DNA of 64,000 bases from Arbacia lixula (GCA_963669155.1 OZ022591.1:4773856-4837855); one strand, 5' to 3'. Positions 23,901 to 34,059 are shown, counted from the first letter of the stretch. Program-made: numbers and translations. Notes: a model not told the origin generated them from the letters alone.

Positions 23901-26547
23901 TTTTCGCGAGTCGGGTGCTATTCGCGAAATTACAAGCACATGTACTAATAGTACTAGTACTCCACGATCGTGAATTTAACCACTTGCGAAATTGTCGAGG
24001 AGTCCTGATTCGTAAAAAATTAGACTTGCGAAATATGTGCCGTATACAGTATACAATGATATCTAATCTTAATATGTCTTAAATTGTTAGTATTGTACTT
24101 AGGAGCTAAAAAGCTAAATCATGATAATAAGAAGTGAACAGGTAACATATTTGGTGTTGTTTTGATGTTTGTGTTGCATTAGGTCAACATTGCAATCCCA
24201 CCAGCCAGTGAGCAGTCGGACACTGTCGTGGTCAGAGGCACTCCGGCCAATGTGGCCAATGGAGTCCAGGCACTGCTAGAACGGGTCAAGGAGCTGGATG
24301 ACGAGCAGGAGGACAAGGTCAGTTTTGGTCGCAGGAACACTTTAAATCTAATTTTCGAGAAAAAGATGAATGAATGAATGAATGAATGAATGAATGAATG
24401 AATGAATGAATGAATGAATATGAAAAGAATGAAAAGAATTCAAACCCGTTTCGTTGGAGCTGACCGAATGAATGAGTGAGTGAATGAATGAATGAATGAA
24501 TGAATGAATGAATGAATGAATGAATGAATGAATGAATGAATGAATGAAAATGAAAAGAATGAAAAGAATTCAAACCTGTTTCGTTGGAGCTGACCATTGC
24601 CCCAATATGTGATCCGAAAATCATCTTGCACAAGGGATGGTGAGATGAATTGATGAAAAGATTAACATTTATGTCTTTCACTTGTTTTTTTCCAACCATG
24701 CAGAAACTGAAATCCTTCACCCTGGAGCTGAACGTCGACCCCAAGTACCACCCGAAGATCATCGGGCGCAAGGGCGCGGTGGTGGGCAAAATCCGCACCA
24801 AGCACGACGTCAACATCCAGTTCCCTGCCAAGAACCAGGAGGACCAGGAGACCATCCGCATCCAGGGCTACGAGGCCAACGCCCACCTCGCCAGGGATGA
24901 GATCGTAGCTATCGTCAAGGAACTGGTAAGGGGCTGGGCTCTTCTCTAGGTTTGATACTTCAGTGGTGTGTGAAACCCCCCATGTAGAAAGATCAACGTT
25001 AATTTTTTGTCTAGTCATACATGTTTAAGGCTCCCTGTACACAAAGACCACATAATGACTATCTGCTTTTATAGACTAATATACCAGGGATGAGATTGTG
25101 GCCATTATCAGGGAACTGGTATAAACTTTCTCTTTCCGCGACTGACGTGCTGTACTACACCTGCGCAGGTGCCAAGTCTGAATGCACTTGGAGTGTGAAA
25201 TTACGTCGTGATGAATATGGCAACACAAGTGAGAAAATGTATCAAATCTCGATGCAAACATAAGGAAAAACAAAAGCACAGTTCCTCTTACTATTTGTGT
25301 CTGCCCATCAAACCAGAAATGAAATGTAGGGCTTCTGATCAACGTATTAGCATTTTTCTACACAACTTCCAGAAATGCCCTTGTGAAAAAATTGAAAATG
25401 TGTGAGGTGAGATTAACATGAATATTTTTTTGGCTGCAAATGCAGACAATGGTATTGGGCGGTATTTGCTCATGTTGTTGAATTTGCAGCCCTTCAGTGA
25501 TTCATTTAATAAAACCCTTGCGAAAATGATTTGGAAAGATGTGAGTACATTCCACTTTGGTAATGCATCTTGTGGTAATATACAGGTTACTATTGATTCA
25601 TGGCTCAACTAATTTCCTGTTTCCTTTTTGAATTTCCAGGAGGACCAAGTCTCTGTCAACCTGGAGATCGATCACCGCATCCACCGCCGTCTGATCGGCG
25701 CCAGGGGTAAGGCCATCAACCGAGTCATGGACCAATACAAGGTGGACATCCGCTTTCCCCGTGAGGACGACTCCAACCCCGATGTTGTCGTGGTTACCGG
25801 TGAGACGGACAATGTTGACGAGTGCTGCGACTACCTCAAGAACCTGGAGGAGGAATACGTGAGTTGGACGCCTATTGTTCAAAGACTTGCAACTGATATA
25901 ACCCTTTGGGCTATTTCACATTTTATTTGCGGAACGTTGATTGATTGATGGATGGATGTATAGGTAGACAGATTGCCTGATTCATAGAAATTTGTTGATT
26001 ATGAATGGACAATGTAACATTGATAGGTGAATGAAGAGGATTCATGGGAAAATAGAAGAATATATGAAGATCATAGATAACGTTTATGGATAGAAAGGTA
26101 GACAAATTTAAATGTGCGATAGGTGGCTAGCTAGCTAGATGAAATGATGCATGTATATACTCAATAGATAGCTAATACTTCCATAGATGTAGTGTAAGTG
26201 AGAGGTAGATAATTGCTTAAATCAACATATTTTAACATAGCATAGATGAAAATGCAAATAATTGGAAGAAACTCAACGAATATTTCAATGACTTCCCTTG
26301 GTTCTAGATGATGGATGTGAACGAGTCCGAGGAGATGCGTCAGTACACGCGTGCCCCCAGCCGTCAGGAGAAGGAGCCGAAGGCCGCTAACCAGACCGGC
26401 TTTGAGGTGCGTGGTGGCCCCTGGAGCAGCCCACCGGACACCTCCAACATCACCGACTTCCCCTCCATTGGCACAGGTCCCAGCCCCGCCCCTAGGCAGC
26501 CCGCTGGGTCTGCCCCACCCCGCTGGGGACCCTCTTACAAGCGCTGA
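2415..26547 (+). CDS. HDLBP: Vigilin (high density lipoprotein-binding protein), multi-KH RNA-binding protein
   Basis: Vigilin is a cytoplasmic and ER-associated protein that binds many mRNAs through tandem KH domains and affects translation and stability, notably of secretory-pathway messages. Coding exons: 2415-2720, 3185-3293, 4354-4469, 8514-8720, 9222-9437, 10565-10771, 12227-12334, 13105-13288, 13711-13850, 14315-14419, 14809-14922, 15389-15475, 18461-18592, 19546-19764, 20253-20480, 21090-21308, 22146-22281, 22809-22951, 23507-23611, 24183-24317, 24704-24925, 25640-25858, 26308-26547. They sum to 3897 nt, that is 1298 aa plus stop, against 1268 aa in human. All borders are GT/AG and phases agree. 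Recognisable family blocks include PPTYDEAFPPM near residue 60, FHVPLEERRYKEMNQ in exon 2, KPEYHRFLIGRGGANIRKVR in exon 15, DPKYHPKIIGRKGAV in exon 21 and a C-terminal WGPSYKR. The N-terminal 50 residues are Gly/Ala/Gln-rich, unlike human. The start is the first ATG in frame after the leader. Confidence 0.97.
3416..3647. mobile_element. HDLBP: Palindromic MITE, family A copy 2
   Basis: Same palindrome as at 2001, with TA at 3414-3415 and 3648-3649. It lies in vigilin intron 2. A 140-aa frame on the minus strand is entirely made by this palindrome. Confidence 0.8.
4483..4759 (-). mobile_element. tRNA-derived SINE-like element
   Basis: On the minus strand the head reads GGGGCACTGTGGTATAGTGG, an A-box-like motif, and is followed by GGGTTCAATCCCAG, a good B box. 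Non-tRNA body sequence continues to an ATT-rich 3' end near 4483. This is the layout of a SINE transcribed by RNA polymerase III. It sits in vigilin intron 3, antisense to the gene. Confidence 0.65.
4826..5190 (-). mobile_element. Possible 3' end of a LINE-like element
   Basis: The minus strand ends in AGTAAAATAAATAAACTTG, which resembles the short repeat tails of non-LTR retrotransposons. No reverse transcriptase is visible, so this is a weak call. Confidence 0.3.
5863..5963. repeat. (CA)n microsatellite
   Basis: CA dinucleotide tract of about 100 bp in vigilin intron 3, with single TA and TC interruptions. The Thr/His and Cys/Val open frames here are artefacts. Confidence 0.95.
6671..7108. 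repeat. 437-bp foldback-bearing repeat, copy 1
   Basis: The first 170 bp form a hairpin with about 83-bp arms (6673-6755 and 6758-6840) around GAAGCGAAGC. The rest is unique-looking and rich in GGGCACAG words. It is almost identical to 7872-8308. It lies in vigilin intron 3. Confidence 0.85.
7109..7815. repeat. Middle segment of a dispersed repeat
   Basis: Lies between the two 437-bp copies. It shares diverged but colinear blocks with 34060-34590, for example GTTCTGTTAATRC and TTCTTTTCAAGTTGACATC. The family therefore seems to comprise the foldback part plus this segment. No protein is encoded. Confidence 0.6.
7872..8308. repeat. 437-bp foldback-bearing repeat, copy 2
   Basis: Direct copy of 6671-7108, offset by about 1200 bp, with only two or three differences seen by eye. 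It is bracketed on both sides by the same words (AATCAGATGAGAGGAATC and ATGTATGAGGTATATA), which indicates a recent duplication or gene conversion. Confidence 0.85.
9496..10276. mobile_element. piggyBac-like non-autonomous element with poly-G ends
   Basis: Flanked by TTAA on both sides (9492-9495 and 10277-10280). The ends read CCCTATCTAGCCCGGG and, on the opposite strand, CCCTATATAGCCCGGG. TTAA followed by CCC is the piggyBac hallmark. Each end carries a long G or C run next to CAAAAACAGCCCCCC. No transposase frame is present. It lies in vigilin intron 5. Confidence 0.75.
10895..11053. mobile_element. Foldback MITE (GTAACATAAAGG type)
   Basis: The arms GGTAACATAAAGGTTTGCG and, inverted, CGCAAACCTTTATGTTAC enclose about 90 bp. 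It lies in vigilin intron 6 and abuts the next foldback element. Confidence 0.65.
11051..11214. mobile_element. Foldback MITE (CATTTCATCAA type)
   Basis: The arms CTGGGGGGGGCATTTCAT and, inverted, ATGAAATGCCCCCCCAG surround about 130 bp. Together with 10895-11053 it interrupts a small tandem duplication that starts at the exon 6 donor. Confidence 0.65.
12643..13104 (+). pseudogene. HDLBP: Decayed copies of the start of vigilin exon 8
   Basis: At 12643 the acceptor GATGTAG is followed by GTGCATGTTGAATTCCAGG, then by a diverged continuation of the first 70 nt of exon 8 that contains an in-frame TAG. Shorter copies that have lost an internal stretch start at 12821 and 12961. The true exon starts at 13105. 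Copy spacing is 178, 140 and 144 bp. Confidence 0.8.
16163..17838. mobile_element. 1.7-kb TIR element in vigilin intron 12
   Basis: Bounded by AGGTGGTCTGC on the left and GCAGACCACCT on the right. No coding capacity is visible. Internal CG-rich words and a GCGCGCGCGCGCG run occur near 17365. The target duplication is unclear, so the exact ends and superfamily are uncertain. Confidence 0.55.
16492..16575 (-). other. tRNA-like sequence, probably a SINE head or decayed tRNA
   Basis: The minus strand shows TGGCTCAATTGGTAAGGCG, an A-box region, and GGTTCGATCCCTGG, a B box, spaced as in a tRNA. The anticodon arm does not pair convincingly, so a working tRNA gene is not claimed. Confidence 0.45.
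18021..18245. mobile_element. Palindromic MITE, family A copy 3
   Basis: Well-kept copy with CACTACAGCTCAAAG at one end, its inverse at the other, and flanking TA at 18019-18020 and 18246-18247. It lies in vigilin intron 12. Confidence 0.85.
18593..18800 (+). repeat. HDLBP: Two diverged copies of the vigilin exon 13 3' end and donor
   Basis: AAGATCATGGCCAT plus the donor and following intron recur at about 18664 (donor now GGGTAAAC) and 18771 (donor CTGGTAAGG). The spacing is about 99 and 107 bp. Intron words such as GTCAAAGGTCATGGG recur with them. Confidence 0.8.
19401..19545 (+). repeat. HDLBP: Duplicated acceptor region before vigilin exon 14
   Basis: The block from GATGATGGTCTCTCTACACA to the acceptor CCTTTGCAG (ending 19461) is repeated as 19483-19545, which ends in the used acceptor TTTGGCAG. 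The two acceptors are 84 nt apart. Confidence 0.8.
20005..20125. repeat. Fragment of the GGTGTCCC TIR family
   Basis: Shares GGCAGGAATCAGCAGTATAC and CATAGCTT words with the elements at 44803, 45974 and 47262. Its ends are missing. Confidence 0.55.
20481..21010 (+). repeat. HDLBP: Tandem array derived from the vigilin exon 15 3' end
   Basis: The KH10 tail and its downstream intron recur. 20593-20669 encodes EEAKKKLASLIKDL followed by GTAG. 20832-20862 repeats AGGCTGGCTAGTCTCATCAA but has lost the donor. A degenerate fourth start lies near 20995. The unit is about 190 bp. Confidence 0.8.
21372..22096 (+). repeat. Pair of diverged direct repeats in vigilin intron 16
   Basis: 21372-21537 and 21938-22096 share, in order, GCTTGCTTGCTT, AAGGCTCTCCACAC, GTGCTGTCA-like and GAATATGCTACA words. 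The second copy stops about 50 bp before exon 17. Confidence 0.6.
21655..21726 (-). other. Weak tRNA-like SINE fragment
   Basis: The minus strand reads TGGCCTAGTGGTTAAG, an A-box-like motif, with a poor B-box-like GGGTTCAAGATG. It is probably an old SINE remnant between the two intron 16 repeats. Confidence 0.35.
23869..24049. mobile_element. CTGTATACG MITE copy 1
   Basis: The ends CTGTATACGCCATATATTTC and, inverted, GAAATATGTGCCGTATACAG are flanked by TA. Internal words include TTCGCGA and CACGATCGTG. A second copy, in the opposite internal orientation, lies at 44327. Confidence 0.75.
24364..24594. repeat. (GAAT)n microsatellite inside a duplicated 115-bp unit
   Basis: Two GAAT runs, each followed by the same tail (GAATTCAAACC, then TTTCGTTGGAGCTGACC). 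The unit with its microsatellite was duplicated in tandem in vigilin intron 20. The Phe/Ile/His/Ser open frames are artefacts. Confidence 0.9.
25083..25122 (+). repeat. HDLBP: Copy of the vigilin exon 21 3' end and donor
   Basis: CCAGGGATGAGATTGTGGCC through GGAACTGGTATAAA mirrors the last 35 nt and donor of exon 21 (24890-24930), 193 bp downstream. The spacing is out of frame. Confidence 0.8.
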
Positions 26548-29518
26548 GCTCAACGGGCGTGGCCCTCACCCGGCAGACCATGACACCGCATAGGTAACGG
26601 GGCAGGTGGATTATGCCGAGTTAACCCTTCCCAGGCATCCGCTTACTATACATGTTCATGTCAATGGTGGTTGGAGAGTTTATATGACATCAGCTCAGTG
26701 GGAAATTAAAACTTGATGAGTACGGAATATCAAATCAGACAACAGTTATGCTATTTCTCCCATTTTAACCCAATGTTATTTTTTAATTTGGGAAAGGTCA
26801 GAAAAGAGAAGAAATTTGATATTACCATTCAGTAATGTAGTACTTTGAACCATTTTTTTTTCACCCTTCCACTCGTGCCTTCAGTGCACACAAAACTAAT
26901 ATTTACATTTTCCCTGTCTTTTGATCAGGTAGAGACTGATACAAGGAGAAAGTGTTCACATTGTCCATGCAAATATGCATCCTTTTTTCCTTTCGTGTAG
27001 ATAAGTTTTGATTATTATAAGCATTATCCTATACTCTTAAACAGTCAAACAAGAGAACATATTTTGACAATATGTTAGTAGTTCCTGTAGTGTGCTGATA
27101 TTATAGTCAGTTCAGTTTTCCATAACCAGATTTGGATGTGTAGTCTTCTCAATTATTGTTGGTATTTTATTCTCAAGACTTTGTTGATACATTGTTCCTG
27201 ATTCTGATGTAATATGAATTAATTATTGTTAGGCATTGGACCTTACTTGCTTCTGCAAGTGGTGATATCTTTGCATTCCATATTTCATAATAATGTAAGT
27301 TCATTTACTCAATCAAATGAGAATGAAAGAAGTAGTGATGTTTTACCTAATTTTCATTTGGTCAACGGGATGAATGTTTTAATCTTAACTTTTCATTCAT
27401 TATAGTCTTGTAGCTGATCAGAAAGTAATATATGCCAGTAATTTAGTTTGTGTAATTTCAGCCCATTCACAGGAATAACCCTCATTTTTGTTGAGTATGT
27501 TTAAATGTGGACTATCTGACTTCTATTTCCTCAGGTTTAGATGTAGAGTAGTGAGTATAGTAAATGCGTGGTATGTTTGATGAAGATACTTAAAATTATT
27601 CTCAAGTCCATCTTCAACCAAAGCTGGGTAAATGAATTTTGAGCATGTTCAGCATCTTTTCCTCTCATCATTATTCTCTTGGAAAGTGAAGTGTTTCTTC
27701 TTACTTTAAAACTAATATGGATACTTGTCTGTTAAAAATCCATCAGATCATTTGAATATAAATGTATGCCATGTACTTTTAATAACATGTATCATTCATA
27801 TTTTGGAATATGTTGGGTTGTGTCTTTTTCTTTCTCTCTCCTTTTTTTGGTTATTTTTTTTGTAGCAATAATGACTGTATTTCCGGCTTTAAACTGTGTA
27901 CAATGTAGTCTACAAATTTTGCCAGCATTGATGTAGTATTTTTCTCCAAGTGTGAAATAAACACTTTTTGTGTTAAAAAAAATGGGGAAAAAAGTTAGTT
28001 TGGGTGTCAAATGTAAGTACTGCGCAATGCAGATCTGCATTTCTATGATGTCTCTTGAAGTGTGAAGAATGTGTTGTTTACAAATCACGGTAATATATGT
28101 GTATCGGACTAGAGGTGAACTGCCAGATTGCATATATGTACAGTATACCATGATTTTAAGAATATGTTATATAATATATATATGTCTATACAGGTGTATT
28201 GCACTGTACTGGTCTACCAGTGTGTACCGTTCTTGTTTGATTTGTCTTTTTCTTCACAGGCAATTTATTTCTAAAGAAGGATGAATTAGATCAACAGAGC
28301 TAGAGTAGTACTCAAGAATGAAGAAATACCTTGCGTTTTTACTTCACCTGTATTAATGGTTACATCTTGTGTAAATCTTGTGAGACTAAATATGCCAACC
28401 TTGAGATGTAAGAGAAGACATGGTATTGTTGGAAGTGTTTTGTGCGATGTTGTAAAGAATCCATTGAAGTGTATGTGTAACATGCCAATTTGCGACTTAC
28501 GAGCAGTGAAATGATCCTTGTCGTAATGCCAGTATTATGGTAAGGGCGAAAAATTTGCAGCAATATCTGAGAATAATCCACCCATATATCTGCATGCTGT
28601 GTTTATTCCTTCTACTCCCCATCATAAAATATGAAATGTATGTGTAATATGCATTGCCAGTGTAAGAAATCCTCGAACCAATTGTGGAGGTGAGATGCAA
28701 GGAATCTGCAAAACCTTGTGCAATGAATGACAGCATGTTGAACAGTGCCTGTACAGAAAGAACTAGTATTGATCTTGAAATGAAATGTAGTTATTGATGC
28801 TTTGAAAGTATTAAAGGGGAAATCCCGAACAGTGCTTTAATAGATACGTTATTGTTTAAGACCACAGTAAATTAATTATTTCTTGATTATTGTATGTTAA
28901 GTAGCTTTTCTTTCATCAGTTTTGTTGTATCATGTAAGACAATGGGATTTGTAGGTTTTAAGTATTTGCATTAGATTATACATTCTTAGAAAAAGTCATA
29001 TTTTATTCATGCTTTGTAGAAAGAAATATTACGTGTTGTCTCTTGCGTTAGGATTTTCTTCAATTTAAGTAGATTGTGATGTTTACTGTAAAAACATTGC
29101 ACAAAGATGAAATGATATTTGAAATCGATAAAATGGTAATGGGAAAGTTTTCTTTCTTGTACTTACAATTTATATAAAAAATATATATGTACATGTACGC
29201 CACTGTTAATTTACCTAATGAAGGTAAAGTATAGACGGACATTTTTTTCAAAACAATCTGAAAATTTTTATATCATTGCTTCAAACACACTAAAGAGTGA
29301 TTGTAAGATCTTGATGACAATAGGAAATGTGACAACACTATTGTGAGTGTAGATTTATACATGACATATATATGTATACAAATGATGTATTCTTGATGCT
29401 TACGACTGCTTTACTGTGTTGGCCGGAGTTTTCTCTTTTTGTTTTTGTCATATCATGATTGATTTTATAAGAGTTATGCCAAATATAAGAAGAATAAACT
29501 TTTGCTTCAGTCAACACA
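26548..29518 (+). other. HDLBP: Vigilin 3' UTR
   Basis: About 3 kb of AT-rich DNA without a gene. Candidate polyadenylation signals are AATAAA at 27956-27961 and 29493-29498. Both are followed by GT-rich DNA, and the distal one has the stronger downstream element (TGTGTGATGTGTGTCAG near 29530). Confidence 0.65.
29493..29498 (+). terminator. HDLBP: Distal AATAAA polyadenylation signal of vigilin
   Basis: Canonical hexamer, with GU-rich sequence 30-50 nt downstream. Confidence 0.55.
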
Positions 29519-29701
29519 GGACAGAGACTTGTGTGATGTGTGTCAGTTTGTTTGAGTATATGCTGTTTCCTCAGTAAAAACTTCTGTGGCCAATAGTATC
29601 TGCCTCAATACATTTGGGAATCTCAATTCTGTCTTAGTTACTACGGTGCCTATGATGTAATCGTGACTGAGACCATTACCACATGTTGGTTAAAGAGATC
29701 A

Positions 29702-29862
29702 GGGCCCTGTTGCATAAAACTTACCATTGATGGTAACTTTGCTATGAATGGCAACTTCTATGAAAACCTTAAATTTGATTGGCTGTTGAGTGATGTTACG
29801 ATGGTAGTTACCAATGATGACAGAGTTACCATTACTGGCAAGTTTTATGCAATAGGGCCCAG
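29702..29862. mobile_element. Foldback MITE (GGGCCCTGTTGCATAAAAC type)
   Basis: GGGCCCTGTTGCATAAAACT at the left is mirrored by AGTTTTATGCAATAGGGCCC at the right, with further pairing of ACCATTGATGGTAAC-like words inside. It lies just past the vigilin 3' end. Confidence 0.75.
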
Positions 29863-30049
29863 GGCCATGTCTTATGAAGAATTTTAATTGATCACAACTT
29901 GAATTCTGATTGATGTCAGAGATAGGTGGTTGGACTTGGACTAAGATCAATAGCAAGTATTTATAAGACTGAACCCAGACCAGGGTGTGTCAGTGTGTGT
30001 TTGTGAGAGAAGTAAGGTGCTATGAGTGTTGATCCAACACAGATTGTTG

Positions 30050-30190
30050 ATGGAGGGGGGGGGGGGGGGACTAGGGGAGAAGATGTGGGAAGAGAGAGAG
30101 AGATGGGACAAGGAGGGAGACTGGGGTACTAGGGGAGATAAAGGAGGGATAGAGAGAAAGAGAAAGGGGAAGAGAGAGGCGATGGAGAGA
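30050..30190. repeat. G/GA-rich low-complexity tract
   Basis: Poly-G followed by irregular GAGA/GGGA. No coding signal. Confidence 0.8.
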
Positions 30191-30296
30191 GATGACATAA
30201 CAAAAAGAAACAATGGTCGTATTAAATATCTGATTACCGGTAGACAAATTGAGACAAATATGCAGAAACATGTCGAGTAGATTATTTTAAATATCT

Positions 30297-30302
30297 TTTA
30301 TT
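30297..30302 (-). terminator. CFAP107: Candidate polyadenylation signal of CFAP107
   Basis: AATAAA on the minus strand, about 1.1 kb past the stop, with T/GT-rich DNA beyond it. Another AATAAA lies near 30813. Which one is used cannot be told. Confidence 0.35.
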
Positions 30303-31402
30303 TATAAAATGAGCACATTGTATAATTCACATTGAGAATACTTGTGGACCATGTGATGCATAGAGTATATTATGATGAAGCATGAATGATTTTGCATGGA
30401 CAGTATGATTTTGCATAGCTTTTCAAATGCATCAAATACAGGAATGAACTTGGACGGAAAAAGTGAAACTCTCCATATTGGTTACAAAAAAAAATCTGCG
30501 TAATATACTTTGACATCCAGATAGCAATTCAAAGAAATATGGCACTTAATAATAATTCCATGCACTTGAAGAATCAACGTGTATTGCAGGTATGAAATTG
30601 GACGGAAGTTGAAAATCTGTACTTTAAGTAGCTAGCTAATGCCCTTTAAATGCAATCTTTTCACCTGAAGCATTGTTTAACATGCAATATATCTGGGAGC
30701 ACTTTATGCATATAGACCACCCTTTTTTCCATTATTTCAATGTATTTTATACCATGATAAGTGACACACATTTCTGCCACAAATAAAATTCAAACTTTCG
30801 AATTAATAGTTATTTATTGCATAGATACACATAATTATTCCACATTAATAATACCTTAAATGCAATGATCGATATATGCCATTGAAAATGCACCTGGCTG
30901 AGTATCGCTCAAAGTTTATTAATTTCTCTTTGCATAGATGCCTAAATATTTGATGTCTATGAATTAACGCATATGTCTATACTGGTTATTAAAACTATGT
31001 AATTGTATGGTTGCATGATAGGCGTGTACAAAAATAGCAAAGGAAAACAAATTTTCTTGATTTGAATACCGAAGAACAAGGAACTCTTTTCTAGCAACTT
31101 CACAATGAATCTCCATACTCCCACATTAGTTCACAATTCAGAAATTGGGCAACTCCAGCAATAAATATCATGTTCAATATGAAGCAGAAGGATTTCACAA
31201 GTCCGCGGAATCTCATTCACAAGTTGGCTAGAATTTCAGCGCTACACGTTGCTCAAGTACAACCAAAGCACAAATACATGTATATATTTTTTGTTGATAG
31301 CGATGAACCCTGCATCACTAAGGAATGTTTTTTTGTGTGAGTCAATCACAAGGCAGTGACATCTCAAGAGTCTGTGTCTATTATCAATGATGTATGGTCC
31401 AT

Positions 31403-33426
31403 TCACACCGATACGGGCGCGGGACCACGTCGCGACACCGCCTCGTCTCGCGTCTTCATGTAAACATGCTGCGGTGTCTGCAAGATGGAAACGCTCCTCA
31501 GATTCGCGTCCTTGTTAATCTTATTGACGGGGTGCATCCGCGTTGACAACGAGCGATGTGGCGCAAAGTGCTGCCTGACAAGAGCATCTTTCGGCGTGTC
31601 CTGATAGTTAAGGCCGTATGTTGTGTGGTATTCACCAAGATTCTTAGCAGCCTCCTCCTCCTTCCACTTCTTCTGCAGCTTGTCCTTGAGACCAAAGTTT
31701 GTTGGGGCACCTAGAGAAAACCAAACAGACATTATTCAATGTTATTAGTCAATGGCAGTATATTGGGCAGTGATCTAAATGATACTAGTTAAAATGCTTA
31801 CACCATATACACTCCTGCTCAAAGGAATTGGCATAGGGAAAGGGAAAGGGAAGAAAGGGAAGGAGCCGCAGTTTTGAACTGCGGTATGATGCTTTTTAGG
31901 CTAAAGCATCATGTTTCATGCTAAACTGGATAAAACATACCATGGTAAGAAAGGAGTAAGAAGTGAGAAAACTACCCTGAACTACAAAATTGTCTAAATT
32001 ACATCCAAATTGGCTTAAAACTTGTGTCCAGTGTTTCAGTAGTATTATAACTATTAATCGTTTAAGTCTCTGTGTCCCTTGCATAATTTTCCACGAGTAA
32101 CGCATATTAATCCCATAGAGCAGCATTTTATCTGGCAGACAAAAGCAGTTTAAATGTCATTCTCACCTCTGATTGGATGGTCTGACTTTTCTGGCTCCCA
32201 GGCTAGTTTCTGGCCGTCCCAATGCCTCAGCTCTGGTAGCTTGTCACCCTGTGACCGTTCCCGCTTGTTGAACTGCTCGTCGTACCACGAGATCAAGTTG
32301 TTCTTCAGAGTCTTGTTGTGATGAGCAAAGATCAATGTCTGATCCAAACCCTAGACATTAAAAGAAACAAAAATGAATATAGTTAGTGATTTACATTCAT
32401 TAAAATTTTTCATTTAGATTCTTCTAGCGCTGACTTCAAACGCTTACTCATCAACTAGTAAGTTTTTGACTATTGAATAATAGTCTGATAATATTGATTA
32501 CAAAGATTTGATTGAAAAAAAGCAAAATAATAGAAAAAAAAAATAAGTAAAAACTGTAAGGAAAAGGATGAAGATAATGAGGGAAAAGAAGAAGATGACG
32601 AAGAAAAAGATGCAGAATTAAAAGAATTTACACTTTACCTCATTCTTCATCTTTGTTGCTCTTCTTGTCATAACGTCTGGTTTGAAATTGCGGTTGTTGA
32701 CAAAATCCTGGCGATGGGTCGATGTTTGCCTGACATTTCCTTTTTCGAACTGTAAAATGAAAGATAAACAAGATGTTAAAACTCTTCTAAAATACAGGTC
32801 TATTTTATGTTGGTATGTAATTATTTCAGTGTAAAATATGGGTTAATTAGTGTCAATTAAATATATGCTTTAATTCTATGGTTAAGTTTGTAAGACAGTA
32901 GAGCGGTGTTTGAAATCCGACTTTTATGGACAAAGTTTGGATGAGAGATGACCTCAGCTCACAAGTCTTTACTGAGTTGAGGTCTGCATGTTACTCTGAA
33001 TTATTTGCTCAGTCTAAAACTATTAAAAGCAAAACATGTCTTCATCTCGAACAAATATATGCACAAATCTTACTTATTACTTTCATCTCAGTATCAAAAC
33101 GAGGACATGAAAAGTCAAATTTTGAATTAAACCTCTATCACGTTTAATACAATCGCACAACACTGCGTTTAAAGCTGTTTTGCGGTAACTAGGCATTTTC
33201 GTCGGTACAGTCCCGGCCAGCGACACTCCCTATGTTCGTGCAACAGGTGTCTGATATGAGCCGACCTCTTCATTTCAATTAATTACGCTCGCTCGAACAA
33301 TTTGATGACCCGAAAACTCACCTTATGTCTCTCTTCTGACCAATTTCCGATGAGAACACCGCCGGCAAATCTCTGCTCTATCCTCCATCCTGGTAAATTC
33401 CATTTTTTGGGGTCTCCGTGAGCCAT
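31403..33426 (-). CDS. CFAP107: CFAP107 (C1orf158 homologue), ciliary microtubule inner protein
   Basis: CFAP107 belongs to the microtubule inner proteins that line axonemal doublets of motile cilia. Coding exons on the minus strand: 33322-33426, 32639-32749, 32167-32350 and 31403-31710. They sum to 708 nt, or 235 aa, with phases 0, 0 and 1 and standard GT/AG borders. Exon 1 gives PGWRIEQRF and VLIGNWSEER. Exon 3 gives WYDEQFNKRE, LRHWDGQKLAWEPEKSD. Exon 4 gives APTNFGLKDKL. From memory these match the vertebrate protein blocks (LIGNW, YNRHG, LRTWNGQKLLWLPEKSDFP, PPTNYGL). The C-terminal 60 residues, rich in basic and His residues, look less conserved. It is tail-to-tail with vigilin and shares its strand with MKS1 and UBXN10. 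Confidence 0.9.
31810..31946. mobile_element. Family A MITE copy 4, incomplete
   Basis: Left end as in the other copies, preceded by TA. It has lost part of the left arm interior and the whole right end. It lies in CFAP107 intron 3. Confidence 0.7.
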
Positions 33427-34059
33427 TTTGTATCAAATTACTTTGTTATATTTCCGTCGTTTCAGCGAGTAGTGCGTGGGCCGTCCGACGCGGGTACCGG
33501 GTGCTTGCAGGTGATCGACTGTGAATATGCACACAGCGCGCGGTACGTTATGAGGGTACCGGTAGTGTTATTGATAGCAATGTGCGTTGGTTCCCCGTTT
33601 GTTGACGTGTCGTGAAGGTGGGTTCGTGTTGTCACGGGTGACGCCTATTGTTGCATGCCTTGCTCAGCCCGGGGCTCAGCCGTCCATGCAGCGTCCGGAC
33701 GAAACAGGTGCACAAACTAAAGACTTCAACTTGAAGACACATTGGTGATCTCTCATAGTCTTTCATGGTGTTTTTTTTTTCAATGAAATGGATCGTATTT
33801 ACTTTTTCTGAAGATTTTGTTACTCCCCTCACAGAAAAGTGACAGAACATCGGACGTAACATATACACAAAATAAAACTTGGGCGCTGTGTTGCCTAAGT
33901 ATAATTAGGATCATATCTACTTTTCTGAGGATATGTTGATAGGCCTACTCTGTTCACAGAGTAGGCTACGTACTGTGCTGAGTCGAAAGTAAATTTACAT
34001 TATGCAGGCATACGTGGAAAAACAAACTTAAAAGAAGCTTAAGGATATGTTAGAACGAC

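Larger units (their letters stand above)
3185..25858 (+). other. HDLBP: KH-domain map of vigilin
   Basis: Fifteen KH units can be laid out. KH1 (exons 2-3) is degenerate with no GXXG. KH2 is exon 4 (GKEG). KH3 is exon 5 and has CGPDNVF where GXXG should be; human vigilin is also degenerate there. KH4 is exon 6 (GPRG). KH5 is exons 7-8 (GRQG), KH6 exons 8-9 (GKAG), KH7 exons 10-11 (GTKG) and KH8 exons 12-13 (GKGG). KH9 is exon 14 (GSKG), KH10 exon 15 (GRGG), and KH11 exon 16 with ARRG, close to the human IRRG. KH12 is exons 17-18 (GPKG), with an acidic/Ala-rich insertion of about 30 residues in its variable loop. KH13 is exons 19-20 (GAKG), KH14 exon 21 (GRKG) and KH15 exon 22 (GARG). Units are encoded either by one exon of 207-228 nt or by two exons split just past the GXXG loop. 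Confidence 0.85.

Noticed and set aside
24319-24861. 180-aa minus-strand frame rich in Phe/Ile/His/Ser
   Set aside because: It is the antisense of the GAAT microsatellite joined to the antisense of exon 21.
29663-29956. Small frames on both strands after vigilin
   Set aside because: Both are made by the foldback MITE at 29702-29862.
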